From assembly GCA_963971225.1 (NCBI GenBank), contig OZ020268.1:33815848-33879847 (forward strand): a DNA stretch of 64,000 bases, given 5' to 3'. This document shows positions 10,907-22,485 of the stretch, piece by piece (positions within the stretch are counted from its first letter, which is position 1; each line of letters starts with the position of its first letter). Made by a program: the position numbers and the translations under genes. This stretch comes from Melieria omissa. Taxonomy: Eukaryota; Arthropoda; Insecta; Diptera; Ulidiidae. A model generated the notes under the pieces. That model saw nothing but the letters and a program-made list of their open reading frames with translations. It was not told where the DNA came from and ran no database searches.

Positions 10907-11872
10907 CTTTTTTGTTGTCATCCACAAATCCGTGTCCAAAGCCAAGTGTCGAGTTGTATGCGAGAATGAAATGATAAAGTTGAAAAGAAGCAGAGCACAA
11001 GTTAAATGAAATCAACAAGAACCATTTGAAATACGAACGCAACCCGACCCAGTCACAAACAGATCACAAAACAAAGCAATTCATTTCATTTCATTGCAAT
11101 GGTTTGTCTGCCAATGATTCACGTTTGAGGCTGCGCGGTTTGGGCACTGCCAAAGTTGGGGTTGTCACGTGCCCAACTTCGTCAAATGCCAATAATTAAA
11201 AGGCAATAAATTTCTAATTAATTTTCCTTAAAATAAAAATTCAATTTAGAATCATTTGGCGCTGGCAGTTAGCAGGAAACGAAGCATTTAGAGTCCTGTT
11301 CCTCCTAACTGATTCCTCCAGAGTTAAATTCATATAAAAAAGACACCAACACATCAACTATGGCTTCTGTACACATTTTTAAAAATTCAGCAACGGCGCC
11401 ATTTATATTCAGCGCGCATATCCTTTAAAGCAGCCAACGTAACAAATGCACTCATGTGGTTGTCTTCACATCACTTTCGGTGAATACGCGAATTCGTGCA
11501 GGTGTGTGCGTATTTTTCATGGCATATGCTCGTGTGAGTGTGTGTTGGTGAGATTTAATGAAATTTAATGTCGATAAGTAAATTATGCCAGATTCAACTG
11601 CTCAACAACTCGACTTCGTACAGAAACATCGAGTAAGTGTACAGCACCCACTCAGCTCAGCTCAGCTCAACTGAGCTCATAGTGGTTGGATTCTCATTGT
11701 CGTTGGGGTACTTTTCGTTGTCGTTTTTTATGATTATTACTTCCCCTCTTTGCTGGCACTTACTCAAGTGGCATTAGCGCTCTAAGTTAGGGAGCCGTTG
11801 AAAGGAAAACGCTGCGCCGGGCGGTGCCAGTGACGGACTGTTGCGAACTTTGCACGTATTTATATTACTTAC
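10907..11872 (-). other. Frq: Frq intron, 0.97 kb
   Basis: Unique sequence between the microexon and the next exon. It contains a short CAGCT repeat near 11653-11675 (repeated AGCTC units, partly palindromic). No other feature is seen. Confidence 0.8.
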
Positions 11873-11897
11873 CATTGTCTGATTTCTTTTTCTGTGA
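11873..11897 (-). CDS. Frq: Frequenin 25-nt coding microexon
   Basis: Read on the minus strand, a TTTTTTACAG acceptor is followed by 25 nt and then a GTAAGT donor. The 25 nt hold the last two bases of a Phe codon, seven codons reading TEKEIRQ, and the first two bases of a Trp codon. The Trp codon is completed by the first base of the next exon. This FTEKEIRQW stretch follows the N-terminal helix in the frequenin/NCS-1 family and leads into the first, degenerate EF-hand. The exon enters and leaves in phases that match its neighbours (2+21+2). It is far too short for an ORF scan and was found only by extending the gene model. The upstream exon, which should end one base into the Phe codon, was not found in the window. 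Confidence 0.93.
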
Positions 11898-12522
11898 CTG
11901 TAAAAAAGCAGAAAGAAAAAAAAACAGTCTTAGTAAGAAAGTTATTTTTAGATTAAGCACGATTTTTTTAAATTGAATCAAAACATGTTTCACATAAATT
12001 GCAAGTAACGAAAGTGATGTTAACAACACCAACGAACCAAAAGAACCATACGGATTATGATATATGATGTCACTTTGACAAAACAAATATGAATTTGTTT
12101 TACATTTAATGCCCCAAACGATCAACCTACAATCTTTTACTTCTTTTTTGTTCTCGAACAAAAACAAAGTGGCATATCTCAGACTACAGAGCTGATGCTA
12201 TTCCAATTACTCTTCCTTCCTACGAACAGATCTGAGTATGTCCTGCATTTCTAAGTAAACATTTCGAGTTTACTGCTTCTTGAATCTTTCAGATCTGCGA
12301 ACAAATCTAAGTAGATGCTGGATCCTAACACGCTAAAGTTTACGCTTCTTTTCAAAAGTAATAAATACCATCGATTCTGATTCTGGGAAAACTCCAAATA
12401 GACATAAAAAATGCTTAGCCTTATTATTCTTACTGGCAGAAAACTTTATTTCCTAATCTTATAACTTCCATATGCTTCGCGCATGTGAAATTGCCCACAG
12501 TTATCAATCACACCAGGTTTTA

Positions 12523-12868
12523 AATTTGTATATCTTAAACTAATAAATGTTTTAGTGTACATATTAGTCCTTAATATATATTTTTTTCCAAAAAATTATT
12601 GAAAATTTGCAAAGATAATCAAGGATCAAGTTTTAAAAGGACATTTTCAATACCTATTCGTCCTTTCGCACCAAAACATGAAATTTCCTAAGATTCTAAG
12701 GATTTTTCTCTTTCATTTGATACCCATATTGTTATTCTACAAAGTGCTCAATTTTTCAAATAATTTTTTGAAATAAACATGTCCTTGAAATTTCAAAGTC
12801 CTTTAAAAAAACTCCTGACGTCAGAGAAAAAACTAAAACGTATCACTACATTAGAGACTAGGGGCCAG
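12523..12868 (+). repeat. dispersed repeat family A, copy 1
   Basis: About 350 bp matches 54275-54653 in inverted orientation. Shared text includes ATATCTTAAACTAATAAA, GTACATATTAGTCCTT, GGACATTTTCAATACCT, CGTCCTTT(C/T)GCACCAAAAC and GAAATAAACATGTCCTTGA. Neither copy codes for protein. Superfamily unknown; no clean terminal inverted repeat was seen. Confidence 0.85.
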
Positions 12869-12869
12869 T

Positions 12870-14760
12870 TTCGATTAGAAAAATGTTGATGAAATTTTTT
12901 TATTTTTGTCGCACGGTGTGGGATGACATGTGATTCTAAGGTTTTGATGATCTAGTGACACAAGTAAGCCAATTTCTGTCTGATAAATATATCAATTCAA
13001 TTTAATTCATTTAGAATGAGCATAACATGGCATAGCCCTGGTAAGCTTTCTGACACGATTTGGTATAAGATTTTGTATAATCGTAACCGATTAGTGCCTC
13101 CAGCCCATTTTCGACCGCTGGTTAGTTTTTATATCAGCAAGTTGAAAGATGTCCAGCCTTGAACATTTCTTTTAACTGTTGATGAATAAAGATAGTTTAA
13201 TCTTTTGATAATCTTCTTAAAATTAAGTCATCTTAAAAATAATGAACATTTATAAAGCTTCGCGAAGGCAAGGCACATATTTTCGACATGTATATTAAAA
13301 ATTCCAAAACAAATCAATCTTAAACTATTGATTTAGTATTGATTATAATATACAAAAATCAGTTGATATCCTCAACAACATGCAAACATTTTTCCTTTCA
13401 GAAACGCGTACTTTTTTTTTAAATAAATATATTCAAAACGTAGTTAGATATTGAAGATTTCTGGTAGCCCTCAAAGATGGATTGATGGCAGCAAAAGCAA
13501 AGGAAGCAAACGATTTCAAGCCAAAAAAATCAGCTTTGGATTACTTATTCGCAAACTTTTCAGTGACTTCGGGACTAGTCCTTCTGTACTTCATTCTGGA
13601 CGTTTTACATTCATTCAAACCAATAAGAACCTAACGACAGCAAATTTACTTCAATTGCGTAACAAATTCTTCTAGGACTACAGATCCTAATTCACTAATA
13701 TACCAATTCATCAGTTTGATAAAATTTTATTGATTTATAAAAACAGCAAGAGCACATTTCAATCTTATTTGAAGGAGAATGTAGTAGGAGAATTGCAAAG
13801 ATTTCATCTGAATAAAAAGTATAAAAACAAAGAGTGCTGTAATTTTTCAACTAAATCCTTCAAGTAGACAAAATTGCGCCCCTCCCCCAGTACTATAATG
13901 TCCGCAGATTGGCGGCTTCTAAGAACGAGATAGAAACCATACAAACACTGCCTGTGCCACTGACGACTTCGTACTTTGAGATTAAACCGGAAATCTTAAA
14001 ATCTCTGATCTGCTCTCCTTTGTTAAAAGATCAAACTTGTTTTCTACGGATTGAGACACTGGATTAGCAGAATACAAAACTCTATTTAGGCCTCCGAGTG
14101 TAAGTGTGGTTTGTGCCTCATAGATCCTTCCCTACCTAATTCAACCTTCAAGTAAATAAAAAGCTTTGAATTTTATAGTTTTTAATAAAGTGTGAACCCA
14201 AGTGGGAAAGCCCAGTTATAGTTCATAGGGTTTCATTGGGTTCATAGTTGGGAAAGGCAAACTCGAAGCTAAACCGTCTGCAGATCGATTATGCGGCAGG
14301 CAGACGGATTTTAATGATTAATTGTAATTGTTAAATCGATTAAATTTTTTATTAGATACCATTAGATTAGATATTATTAGATACTATTTCCCTCCTCTTG
14401 TTCGAGACTTCAATGCTTACGTTAGCTATGTTAAAAAGCTATTGGAAAATGCAGAAAACTCTTAGAACTGAACAGCTGTAGACTCCAAAATAACAAATCC
14501 TTGCAAAATTTGCGTTCAGAAACTCAGTTTTTGTAGCATAAACAAAATTAGCTCGGTAAATTTTTTTTTTAATTTTCTCACAAATTTAATGAGTTTTCCT
14601 TTTTCGCTAAAAACTCTCGTAGCTGTGAAAAATTAAGTTCCAAATTGATTACTTCAGCAAAAGCAGACTAACTAAGAAAATGGACTGTTTAATGGAATAA
14701 AGCTTATTAATTCCGGTCTGCGAGTGGCGTTCAGTCTAAAGCAAAAACAACTTTCAACCT
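12870..14760. other. intronic AT-rich stretch, no firm gene
   Basis: Nothing recognisable, except one plus-strand frame near 13462-13641 of uncertain meaning (see findings). Composition is AT-rich and the rest looks like decayed repeats. Confidence 0.5.
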
Positions 14761-15310
14761 TTAACTTTTTCTCACTTAGGCGAACTTGCAGTCTCGGCAG
14801 CCATTTGGCAATGCGTGCGAAAGGCAAAGAATTTTATCAACAAGCGATATAAATTGCGCACATAACTCACCACGTGCAAAGTTGTGCCGGCAGGAGCAGA
14901 AAAATAAAACAGGAAATAAATTCTTAGTATCAGAAAAAATTGCAAAAAATGCTTACGTGTTTTACTGGTAAAGGATGCATTCGGCACTCGGGGAGAACAA
15001 AAAAATGAATGATGGATCGACTGAGCGCATTGCAATGGCGAAGAACAAGCAACGAAAAATATGTAACAACTCAGCCAAAAGTACGAGAGTCAATGCAACA
15101 AATACTACAAATACTTGCCAGCAAAATATTTGGTACAGAAATATCGAAACAAATACAAAGTGCAACCATGCAGACAGCGCGAAATTTCAACTCTGATGCG
15201 CAGCGCCAAAAATCGACTGTGTCTATACGTGTGTGTGTGTGTGTGTGAGCATTTTGTGTGAGAGCCAGCGAGATTGTGTGTGTGTGTGTGGGAGTGTTTT
15301 ATGGGAGGGG
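14760..15310. other. unique block with CA/TG runs; possible exon or enhancer
   Basis: Less AT-rich and free of recognised repeats, with TG runs near 15231-15248 and 15275-15291. A consensus minus-strand donor, GTG followed by GTGAGTTATG, occurs at 14861-14873 and could end a non-coding first exon of Frq, but nothing confirms it. Confidence 0.35.
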
Positions 15311-15439
15311 AAGTGCTTTTTTTGGAACAATAATGGTTTATCTCTTCACTGGAGACACCCATTCATATTCATAACTTCTTCATACAAATTCTAAAAAAAA
15401 CATCAAAATCCAACGTCTGCACTCTGCCTTACAAGTATA

Positions 15440-15805
15440 TCCCCTGGCGTTCAAGTTAATTTCTGAGCTTTTGATGTATTCAGAGACCTATAACACCATT
15501 TTATGGCCAATATTTTCGTGGTACATTTTGTCCTTAAAAAGTCCTTTTTTACAGCACATTTTGGCATTTTAGAAAAAAGGGTCAAATTGACTCATAAACA
15601 TAGGAGCTTTAGGGTTAAAATGCTCCAGAAAAATGTTCCTCGTAGTGTTTTTCACCTAATTGCTGAACACATCATACACCTAAAATGTGATCTTACATGG
15701 TTTTCGTATGCCGATTCACCATAAGAATGCGCGAAAAGGGGAAAATTTGGACCTCTAAAAAAATTCAGACGTAAACTTTCAAAACGCCGATACACTTTGT
15801 TTTGT
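15440..15805 (+). repeat. dispersed repeat family B, copy 1
   Basis: About 360 bp recurs inverted at 47580-47950. Shared text includes GTTCAAGTTAATTTCTGAGC, TGGTACATTTTGTCC, AGGGTCAAATTGA, ATGCTCCAGAAAAATGTTC, TGGTTTTCGTATGCCGATTC and AAACTTTCAAAACGC. Non-coding; superfamily unknown. Confidence 0.87.
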
Positions 15806-15914
15806 TTTCGTCCCCTTTACCAGAATCCTTTGTGAGAACCTTGTTATTTAAAAAATATTTGATTTTGTAGTGCAGTGTAATTGGAACATGAAAGTGGACA
15901 GTGGCGCAAACAGG

Positions 15915-15966
15915 ATTTCATTATTTTATTATCATTATTTTATTATCATTATCATTATCATTATTC
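15915..15966. repeat. ATT/ATC microsatellite
   Basis: Imperfect run of TTATTTTATTATCATTATCATT units. Confidence 0.85.
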
Positions 15967-16835
15967 TGTTTACAACTTTTGATCCCAATATGATTTAAAA
16001 CCGCAAAACTGTTTGCGAAAGAGATTAAAAAAAACGCCCAAAAACTTTAACCTTTAAACTAAGTAAGCAAATTCAAATAAACCAACATAGAAATTAAAGA
16101 AACAAAAATTGTTTATAAATAAATAAAAAGTCAACCTACGTCAAGTTGCACTTCTTTGTACTCCATTGTGCGCTTAATTCGCTTTTAAACCGCACAGTTT
16201 TTGCCTCTTTCAACACGATTCTCTCAACTGAACGTAGCAAATTTCTGCGTGGCGTCACGTTTAATTCGCATTGCGGTCACAAACGAGTTTCATACCTTTT
16301 TTTCGCAACAACAAATCCCCAAACAGGAAATGAAGGCCATGTTTTATGAAAATGAACTTTAAACATGTTTTCAAGTTATTTAATTTTCGTTTTTCATTCT
16401 CGTCTGCTTTGCTTTTTCATTTCCGGTTTACGTTTGTGCTGCCTGTTGGATTTCCGCTTTTCACACTTTTCGTCATAGCGCTGGTCAATTTGGTATGCAA
16501 ATCAATTTTTGTTTGATTTAACCACCAGTGCAGCCTTTTTTGGGCTTAAGACAAAAATTTACTGGAGCGCCAGCAAATTTTTTTTATACCATTGATATCG
16601 CCAATATTTTCGACAACATGCCCAGTGAATGGGATTTTTCACAAATATTTTGTTTGTTTGTTTTCATTTTTTGGCCGCTCGATGTTTGTGCATTGAAATT
16701 TGAGCAGAAAGGTTAAGGGTTTTAAAATGTGACGATTTTATTTCGTAATCGCGGATTCCATTAGTGGCAAACAGCTCAAGGGTTTTAAAAACGATTCAAA
16801 TATGCACGATAGGAGATTTGTGTCCTGTTTCGGTA

Positions 16836-16949
16836 GGCGATTTAATGGGCTCTCAGGTCAGTGTTGATCAGTTTAACTACACTGACTTAATGTTGGGAAA
16901 TAGTGAACTTTTATTAATCACCACTAACCCAACAGCCCATTAAATCACC
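16836..16949. mobile_element. small inverted-repeat element, 114 bp
   Basis: GGCGATTTAATGGGCT (16836-16851) is mirrored by AGCCCATTAAATCACC (16934-16949), 15 of 16 bases pairing. The spacer has no ORF. No clear target duplication was seen, so it may be a tiny MITE or a hairpin. Confidence 0.5.
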
Positions 16950-17007
16950 CAAAGACATAAATAGGCGCCTGAACGTATACCTCAATAATTATTTTATTGT
17001 ATTGTTC

Positions 17008-17070
17008 TATCGATAGTATCGATGGTTTTATATCGACGGCACTATCGATGGTTTTTTGAACCTATCGATA
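17008..17070. promoter_or_regulatory. cluster of TATCGATA (DRE/BEAF-type) sites
   Basis: TATCGATA occurs at 17008-17015 and 17063-17070, with TATCGATGG at 17017 and CTATCGATGG at 17042 between them. In Drosophila TATCGATA is the DREF site and CGATA clusters bind the BEAF-32 insulator protein. Whether it functions here is inference. Another CTATCGATAA lies near 18190. Confidence 0.4.
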
Positions 17071-17539
17071 CTGTTCGTTTTTTGTGATGTGAGTTCATGT
17101 CCTTGTTGGAAACATCAAGAAGGGGAGGGGAAGTCTTATTATCGCTTGGTGTAAACAGCTGTAGAAGAGACATGCGTGGCATGAGTGCCCAGAGTTCAGT
17201 GACCAAATATAAAGTTGTATAGTAAGTATAGGAAACAATGGATCGAGGAATGAAGACTGATGATGAATAATAATTCATAAATATCAAAAATGTTATGAAA
17301 ATCATTTCTAAAGAAAATGTAATTAAATTTCTCCTTCAAAAATAAAGAGTCAACATTTAAAATGTAGATAAGAAGGATATTTAGGGCAACAAGAAGGTCA
17401 TTTAGTTTTTTATAAAGAAGGAAAATATGACTAATTCAAGTTAGAACACCATCTACTTAACTGGTATGGAGAGAGACTCTGTTATGTGGCAAAGGTCTTT
17501 CAAAAGTCAGTTCGTTAAATGTGAGATCTGATAGTCCGA

Positions 17540-17795
17540 AAAAGCAGCGATTCATGTCTGCCGTATGAACGATGAAGCTCTGGCGAAGACGGTGTTCCAT
17601 GCGGTAGTTGGAGATGGACGGCAAAAAGAGAGGCCGTGTCTCCGGTGGAAGGACCAAGTTGAAGAGACCCTGTCGTCTCTTGGTGTGACCAACTGGAGAA
17701 GGCGCGCGCAAAGCAGAGGCGCCTGGAGAGAAGTTTTGCGGCAGGCCGTAACCCGATAACGGGTTTTTATGGCCAGTTAAGTAAGTAAGTAAGTT
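17540..17795 (+). mobile_element. 3' end of an RTE-type LINE with AAGT tail
   Basis: The frame reads HVCRMNDEALAKTVF and then CLRWKDQVEETLSSLG, TNWRRRAQSRGAWREVL and a stop at 17757-17759. The spacing of RW-D-V, LG, W, A-R, WR is that of the ORF2 C-terminus of endonuclease/reverse-transcriptase LINEs of the RTE kind. It is followed by TTATGGCCAGTTAAG and an AAGT microsatellite tail, as expected for a 5'-truncated insertion. Clade assignment is tentative. Confidence 0.7.
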
Positions 17796-17799
17796 GAAC

Positions 17800-19130
17800 C
17801 AAGGATCTGTTGTTCCGCTGGTGAAATCTCATGAGCGTTAGACAAAGGGGTGGTAACTTCAATTGATGCATGCACCATTCGACATTCGATTTAACGAAGG
17901 GGTGTGGCATCGACTATAAGCCTAAAATTTTTATTATGAAATATGTTCTTTCTGAACTAAAAGTCTCATAGCACTGAAGCAAGTAAATTGCATAGGCATT
18001 GGAAGAGGGTCGTGGTACTCTTCAGCAACTCAAAATCTTAATATCGAACTACAGACATACGTATCATAATAGGGGTTTTGGTAGAAGCTTTCAATATAAT
18101 ACTTATGTATGTGTTTACTTTACTTTATCTGATAGTATCGGTAGCATCAATATTCTTCACTCAAGCTATCAAAAATATCAAACAGAGCAACTATCGATAA
18201 TTTCCCAGCTTTAATGTCTCTAACAACCTTCTAATCATAGCATACTTTTAGGCGGTGTTTCAAGAGCTATGCTTCCAACCATAATTCAATATAGAGATTG
18301 CGTCTTCCGAGAGAAAATCAATTTGAACGCGCACCGCTGACGTCATCAGGCAGTACTTTTTAAATCCTTTCATTTTGAACTTTAATTTTTCTTCAACCTT
18401 CTGAGCAAATATATGGCTTTCGTCATACTTTAGCCCCTATATATATATGTATGCATAACAGTTTAATAGAAACTTGCATATCTGTACAAAATAAATTGTA
18501 AATTAATATTATTCATTTATATGAATAACACAAATATGATAACACAAGTGAATTTCTGGGGGAAACCCTGCAATTCAATTCAAATTTCGTGCTTTGTTTT
18601 TATTGGTTGAACGTCTTTGTGACCAAAAACATTTTGTTTTGTGCAAGTTGTGCCGTTTTTGCTTGTTTGTTTTCTTGTTTTTGTGTAAATTTAATAAAGA
18701 ATTTTGAATTTCGAAAGTCCTCGTGTTTAAAGGTGCGTGTAGTGAAAGAATCGCGAAAAAATTTACAAAACAAAGAAACGAGAGTCATGCGGTTTGCAGT
18801 GGGCCTATGTACACAAAATAATGTTCAAATTGAAAATAAAATCAAAAAGTCCAACTGTGGCTACAAATTTATTTTCTCCCGAAAGGTGCATTCTTCTATT
18901 CCATGAATCTTGCTTCCAATTGTATAATCTACATGAGCTTCTTGACAAACTATATTTTTCGCAGGAAATAATGTTTTGCTTGTGCAATATTGCATTGAAA
19001 ATCAGTTTTCCTTGGGTACATAAAAAATTCAAAGCTCACAGATTTTCATTTCCACATTCACCCTGGCATTCTCTAAATTGTTTTTATTTCCACACATTAT
19101 CCCATAAAAATAGAAATCAATCCAAATTCT
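17800..19130. other. intronic AT-rich stretch, no gene recognised
   Basis: Contains short TATATG runs and a plus-strand ORF start (18794) that I regard as chance. No clear repeat boundaries. Confidence 0.5.
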
Positions 19131-19960
19131 CGTCTATCAATTTACGTTTACTGCAATTCTCCTCATTCGTTGAGCGAGTTTCTGTGCGCAGAGCCTTGGC
19201 CTTAAATCCCAAATCGGCTGCCATTCAAATGCGTTGCACACAAAACAATTTGCCGCAATTGCGCCTCCAGTTCAATTGTTCCATTCCATTGGCAATTCCT
19301 TTCAATTTAAATTCGTATTTTGCTCTTTATTCGCCTTATACCACCGACTCAACCACAAATACCACAGACACTTATACGAACAAAAACTAACACACAGAGT
19401 CACGCTGCACGCTTCGCTGCATACGTGTGCGTCCGAGTTTGTGTGTGTTGTTTACCTGCAGCTGCTTTCTTGCGTTGTCATTTAACTATTTCAGATAAAT
19501 TCTGTAATTCCGCACAGTAATCACAGCGCAGCGAGCACAAAACACCAGCCAGCCATCGCACACACTGAAAAGGCCGCAGCGCTGACAAACTGGTGCACGG
19601 GGACGAACGTCAGCAACAGTGTGTCCTGGCTTTGTTGCAGTGACACACATGCTGGCCCGCACACAACTCGAATTCAGTTCATTTCAATACACAATATGTG
19701 TGTGTGTGTGTTGGTTGAGCGCTTTGTGCTCGTGAGCAGATATAATCACGTATCCTTTTCAGCGGCATTCAGCGCTGGGAAGCCACAGTTTTTCTTGCCA
19801 CGCCTCAATGCACACTTTTGCATTGAATGTCCATGGGTTGTGCTACTTGTATGGTGCAAGAAATTAAAAATGCTAACGGCTTATTTACAGTCAGAAAATG
19901 ACATCCACATGCACACACACACACACATACATTGAAGCACAAATATCTAAAGTGCATTTA
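19130..19960. other. unique block, CA-rich; possible regulatory region
   Basis: Less AT-rich, with a TG run at 19698-19711 and a CA run at 19913-19928. No coding exon recognised. Confidence 0.3.
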
Positions 19961-20251
19961 GGACGCACACAGCTATGAAAGGACAAGTATGCTGCGGTCA
20001 GAAGTCAGAAAATTTAGAATAAACACAGTCAAACAGCAAAAATTGCATTGCGTGCGTCACGCTTTCTATGTTTACTAAGAAAATAAGTTGGATTTCAAAA
20101 CCGAGAAAAAGGAGCTACTTTAATATTTTTCCTATACGCCAATCTGGTGCAATCTTATTGAAAATATAAAGATATATATTGCCACATATGTCTCGGGTGT
20201 AGTCTGTGCTCGACTTTAGAGTCAGTCAAGTTTTTCATGGAACCAAATAAT

Positions 20252-20605
20252 TAGTGTCCGACCGAATATTCGGTTTCGGCCCAAATAAGTGGTTTCGGTT
20301 TTTTGGAATATTTTAATTTGATTTTTTTATGTTTATGTTTTTAAAAAATTAATTAATTTCTTTTATTAATAAGTATTTATTTATGTTATGTTATGTTATG
20401 TTATGTTCTGTTATGTTATGTTTGTTTGTTTGTTTGTTCTTTATTTACTTAAAGTGAATTTCGTTTGGTGAAAAATGATGATTTTGATGCCTCATGTGGT
20501 GATTTTTATTTCAACTAGAAAGTTTCGGTTTCGGCCAAATATTAAAAAAAAAACCGAAACTCGGTTTCGGTTTCGGCCCAAAAAAGTGGTTTCGGTCGGA
20601 CACTA
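20252..20605. mobile_element. hAT-type MITE, 354 bp, perfect 8-bp duplication
   Basis: The element starts TAGTGTCCGACCGAA and ends with its exact inverse TTCGGTCGGACACTA. CAAATAAT flanks it on both sides (20244-20251 and 20606-20613). An 8-bp duplication and a TAGTG terminus fit the hAT superfamily. Inside, the words CGGTTTCGGCC and GGCCCAAAAAAGTGG recur in inverted pairs near each end, and the middle holds TTATG and TTTG microsatellites (20385-20435). No transposase. Confidence 0.92.
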
Positions 20606-21099
20606 CAAATAATGTATTTTTTTACCGAATAACTGACCCATGATAACTGGGTATTAAGAACAACTTCAGCATATCTTTCAATATGATTCTGCTGACTTAA
20701 ACCTCTTTTTTCTTCTCTATGCGGTGACGCCAATCATTATTAGTACTTCATTCACTTGATCCAAGTACAGGAGATATGATCTTCACTTTCTTTGTATCTC
20801 ACTGACTTCTGTATTGAATATTCATTCATCAGTCATTGTGATGCAGTCCTTTTCAATACGAACAGGTCCACAAATCCCATAGTACAACGTTTATATGCTG
20901 CTGCGGCATACCTATGACTCAGCCCTACATGTAGAGTCAATCAAGAAAGGTCTGCTTTGACTGAATTTCCCATCAAAACTTACGAGTATAGTCTATAGTA
21001 GCAATTGATGATGCTGTTAATGGTGTGAAGGACATGTGACCATTGTACTGTGATCACAGGAGGAGGATCGAAAATGAGGAGAATAGAAATAGACAGAAG

Positions 21100-21340
21100 T
21101 GGAGAGGGGTCCTCAGTCGACCCGCGCTGAAGCACTTCGGATATTTCCTGGTTCACCGACACCATGTTCCAGCGCCCTACGTATTACAGAGGAAGTTTCT
21201 TTCTGGCCTGTATTGCACGATTGGGGAATAGTCTCCCTGCAAAAAGTTTCCCCAGCACCTATAATCTTGATAAGTTCAAGACAAGACTTCCTAACTATTT
21301 CAGTTCAAACCCTGTCTTCTGACCCTTGGATTCTTCCAGA
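21100..21340 (+). mobile_element. LINE ORF2 C-terminal remnant
   Basis: Reading across frameshifts, the text ACIARLGNSLPAKSFPS followed by TYNLDKFKTRLPNYFSSNP matches the common end of jockey/CR1-like reverse transcriptase proteins (LWNSLP, FPxxYNLxxFKxRV). The frames are broken, so it is a dead fragment. Clade uncertain. Confidence 0.6.
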
Positions 21341-21479
21341 ACCAACGCAATGCTTCGATTCAGTAGAGACACCCTCTGCGCGTTGACTCGAATATTTTAA
21401 TTTAAATTTTCTGGCCGACATAACCATTGATGGTGACTGCGGTTCCCAAGTAGATCCTTGACAACTTCGCTAGTTCTTC

Positions 21480-21521
21480 GCCCTCGATAGTCCAGCGGGT
21501 AGCGCGCTGGCTTCTCATACC
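21480..21521 (+). mobile_element. SINE head fragment
   Basis: CCTCGATAGTCCAGCGGGTA and the following GCGCGCTGGCTTCTCATACC match the tRNA-like head of the SINE at 7755 almost exactly. The match stops before the B box. Only the A-box half is present, so this is a truncated copy. Confidence 0.8.
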
Positions 21522-22485
21522 AAAGGAAAGCCTCAGCTTTGTAAATTTTGAGAAAACATTAAAAGCGAAAATGGCCACATTATTTCTTATTCTATATTGA
21601 AAGTTTAAGCAACTTCTTGGTAACCATTTGTTTTTACAATTTTTTACTCAATAGACTAAAAACCAGAAAATATGAGCTTCAATTTTTTTGAGAAAAAAGT
21701 TTCAACTTCGCGTCGCTTTTGCACAAACACTTATTGATTTTTTGCACTCATCTTTTGGGGTTTTCTTAGTTGGAGTTTTTTCTTTCAAATTACATCAAAA
21801 TCGTTAAATTCTGAGACCATAAATTTTTGGAATTTTGTCTATGGAACGAATCAATGTGCAATGGTCCGAAATGAACTGAGGGCTCACATCCACCCATGGC
21901 TGTTGTCAGAATCATAAACGTCGCAACGCTTTACTTGACTGAAATAATTGATTTACAATAACCTTCAAACACGAGACTTTTTTACCTTTATTAAACCTTC
22001 TTTCAAAATAAGTAAGTTGTATTTTCTTATAAGTTCAGCCAAAACTGCCAGAACTGCAACAGCACTGTGACTGACAATACCGTTAACGTTGAAACTTGAA
22101 AACTTTACTCAGTAAATCTTTATATTTAATATAAAGGATGCTTTTCAGATACTTAGATGATCACCTGGATGGTCACCTTTCCTATATATCAATCGCCATT
22201 TCGCTTTGAGAAATCAGTACGATGATGACATCCTCAGGATGTACTTTTTCCTAATTTGATGGCATTATCTGAGACTTCTATATTACTTACTCAAATCTAC
22301 CGAATTGACTAACTCATAGTATGATAGAATAAGGTAAGTTGGCTATCTGTAATGCAGAAATGGTTATGGGAAAAACCCCAGTAGGCTACCACGAGATAGC
22401 GGAAACTTTTTTCCTCTAAATCTGCTATTGGGAATTGTCATCAAGTCAATCAGATAGCAGGAGAAACTTTAGCAGGATCCTTTTA

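Noticed and set aside
18794..19390. 198-residue plus-strand ORF
   Set aside because: No recognisable domain, uneven composition (His/Phe/Asn/Ser-rich) and no splice or promoter context. Most likely chance.
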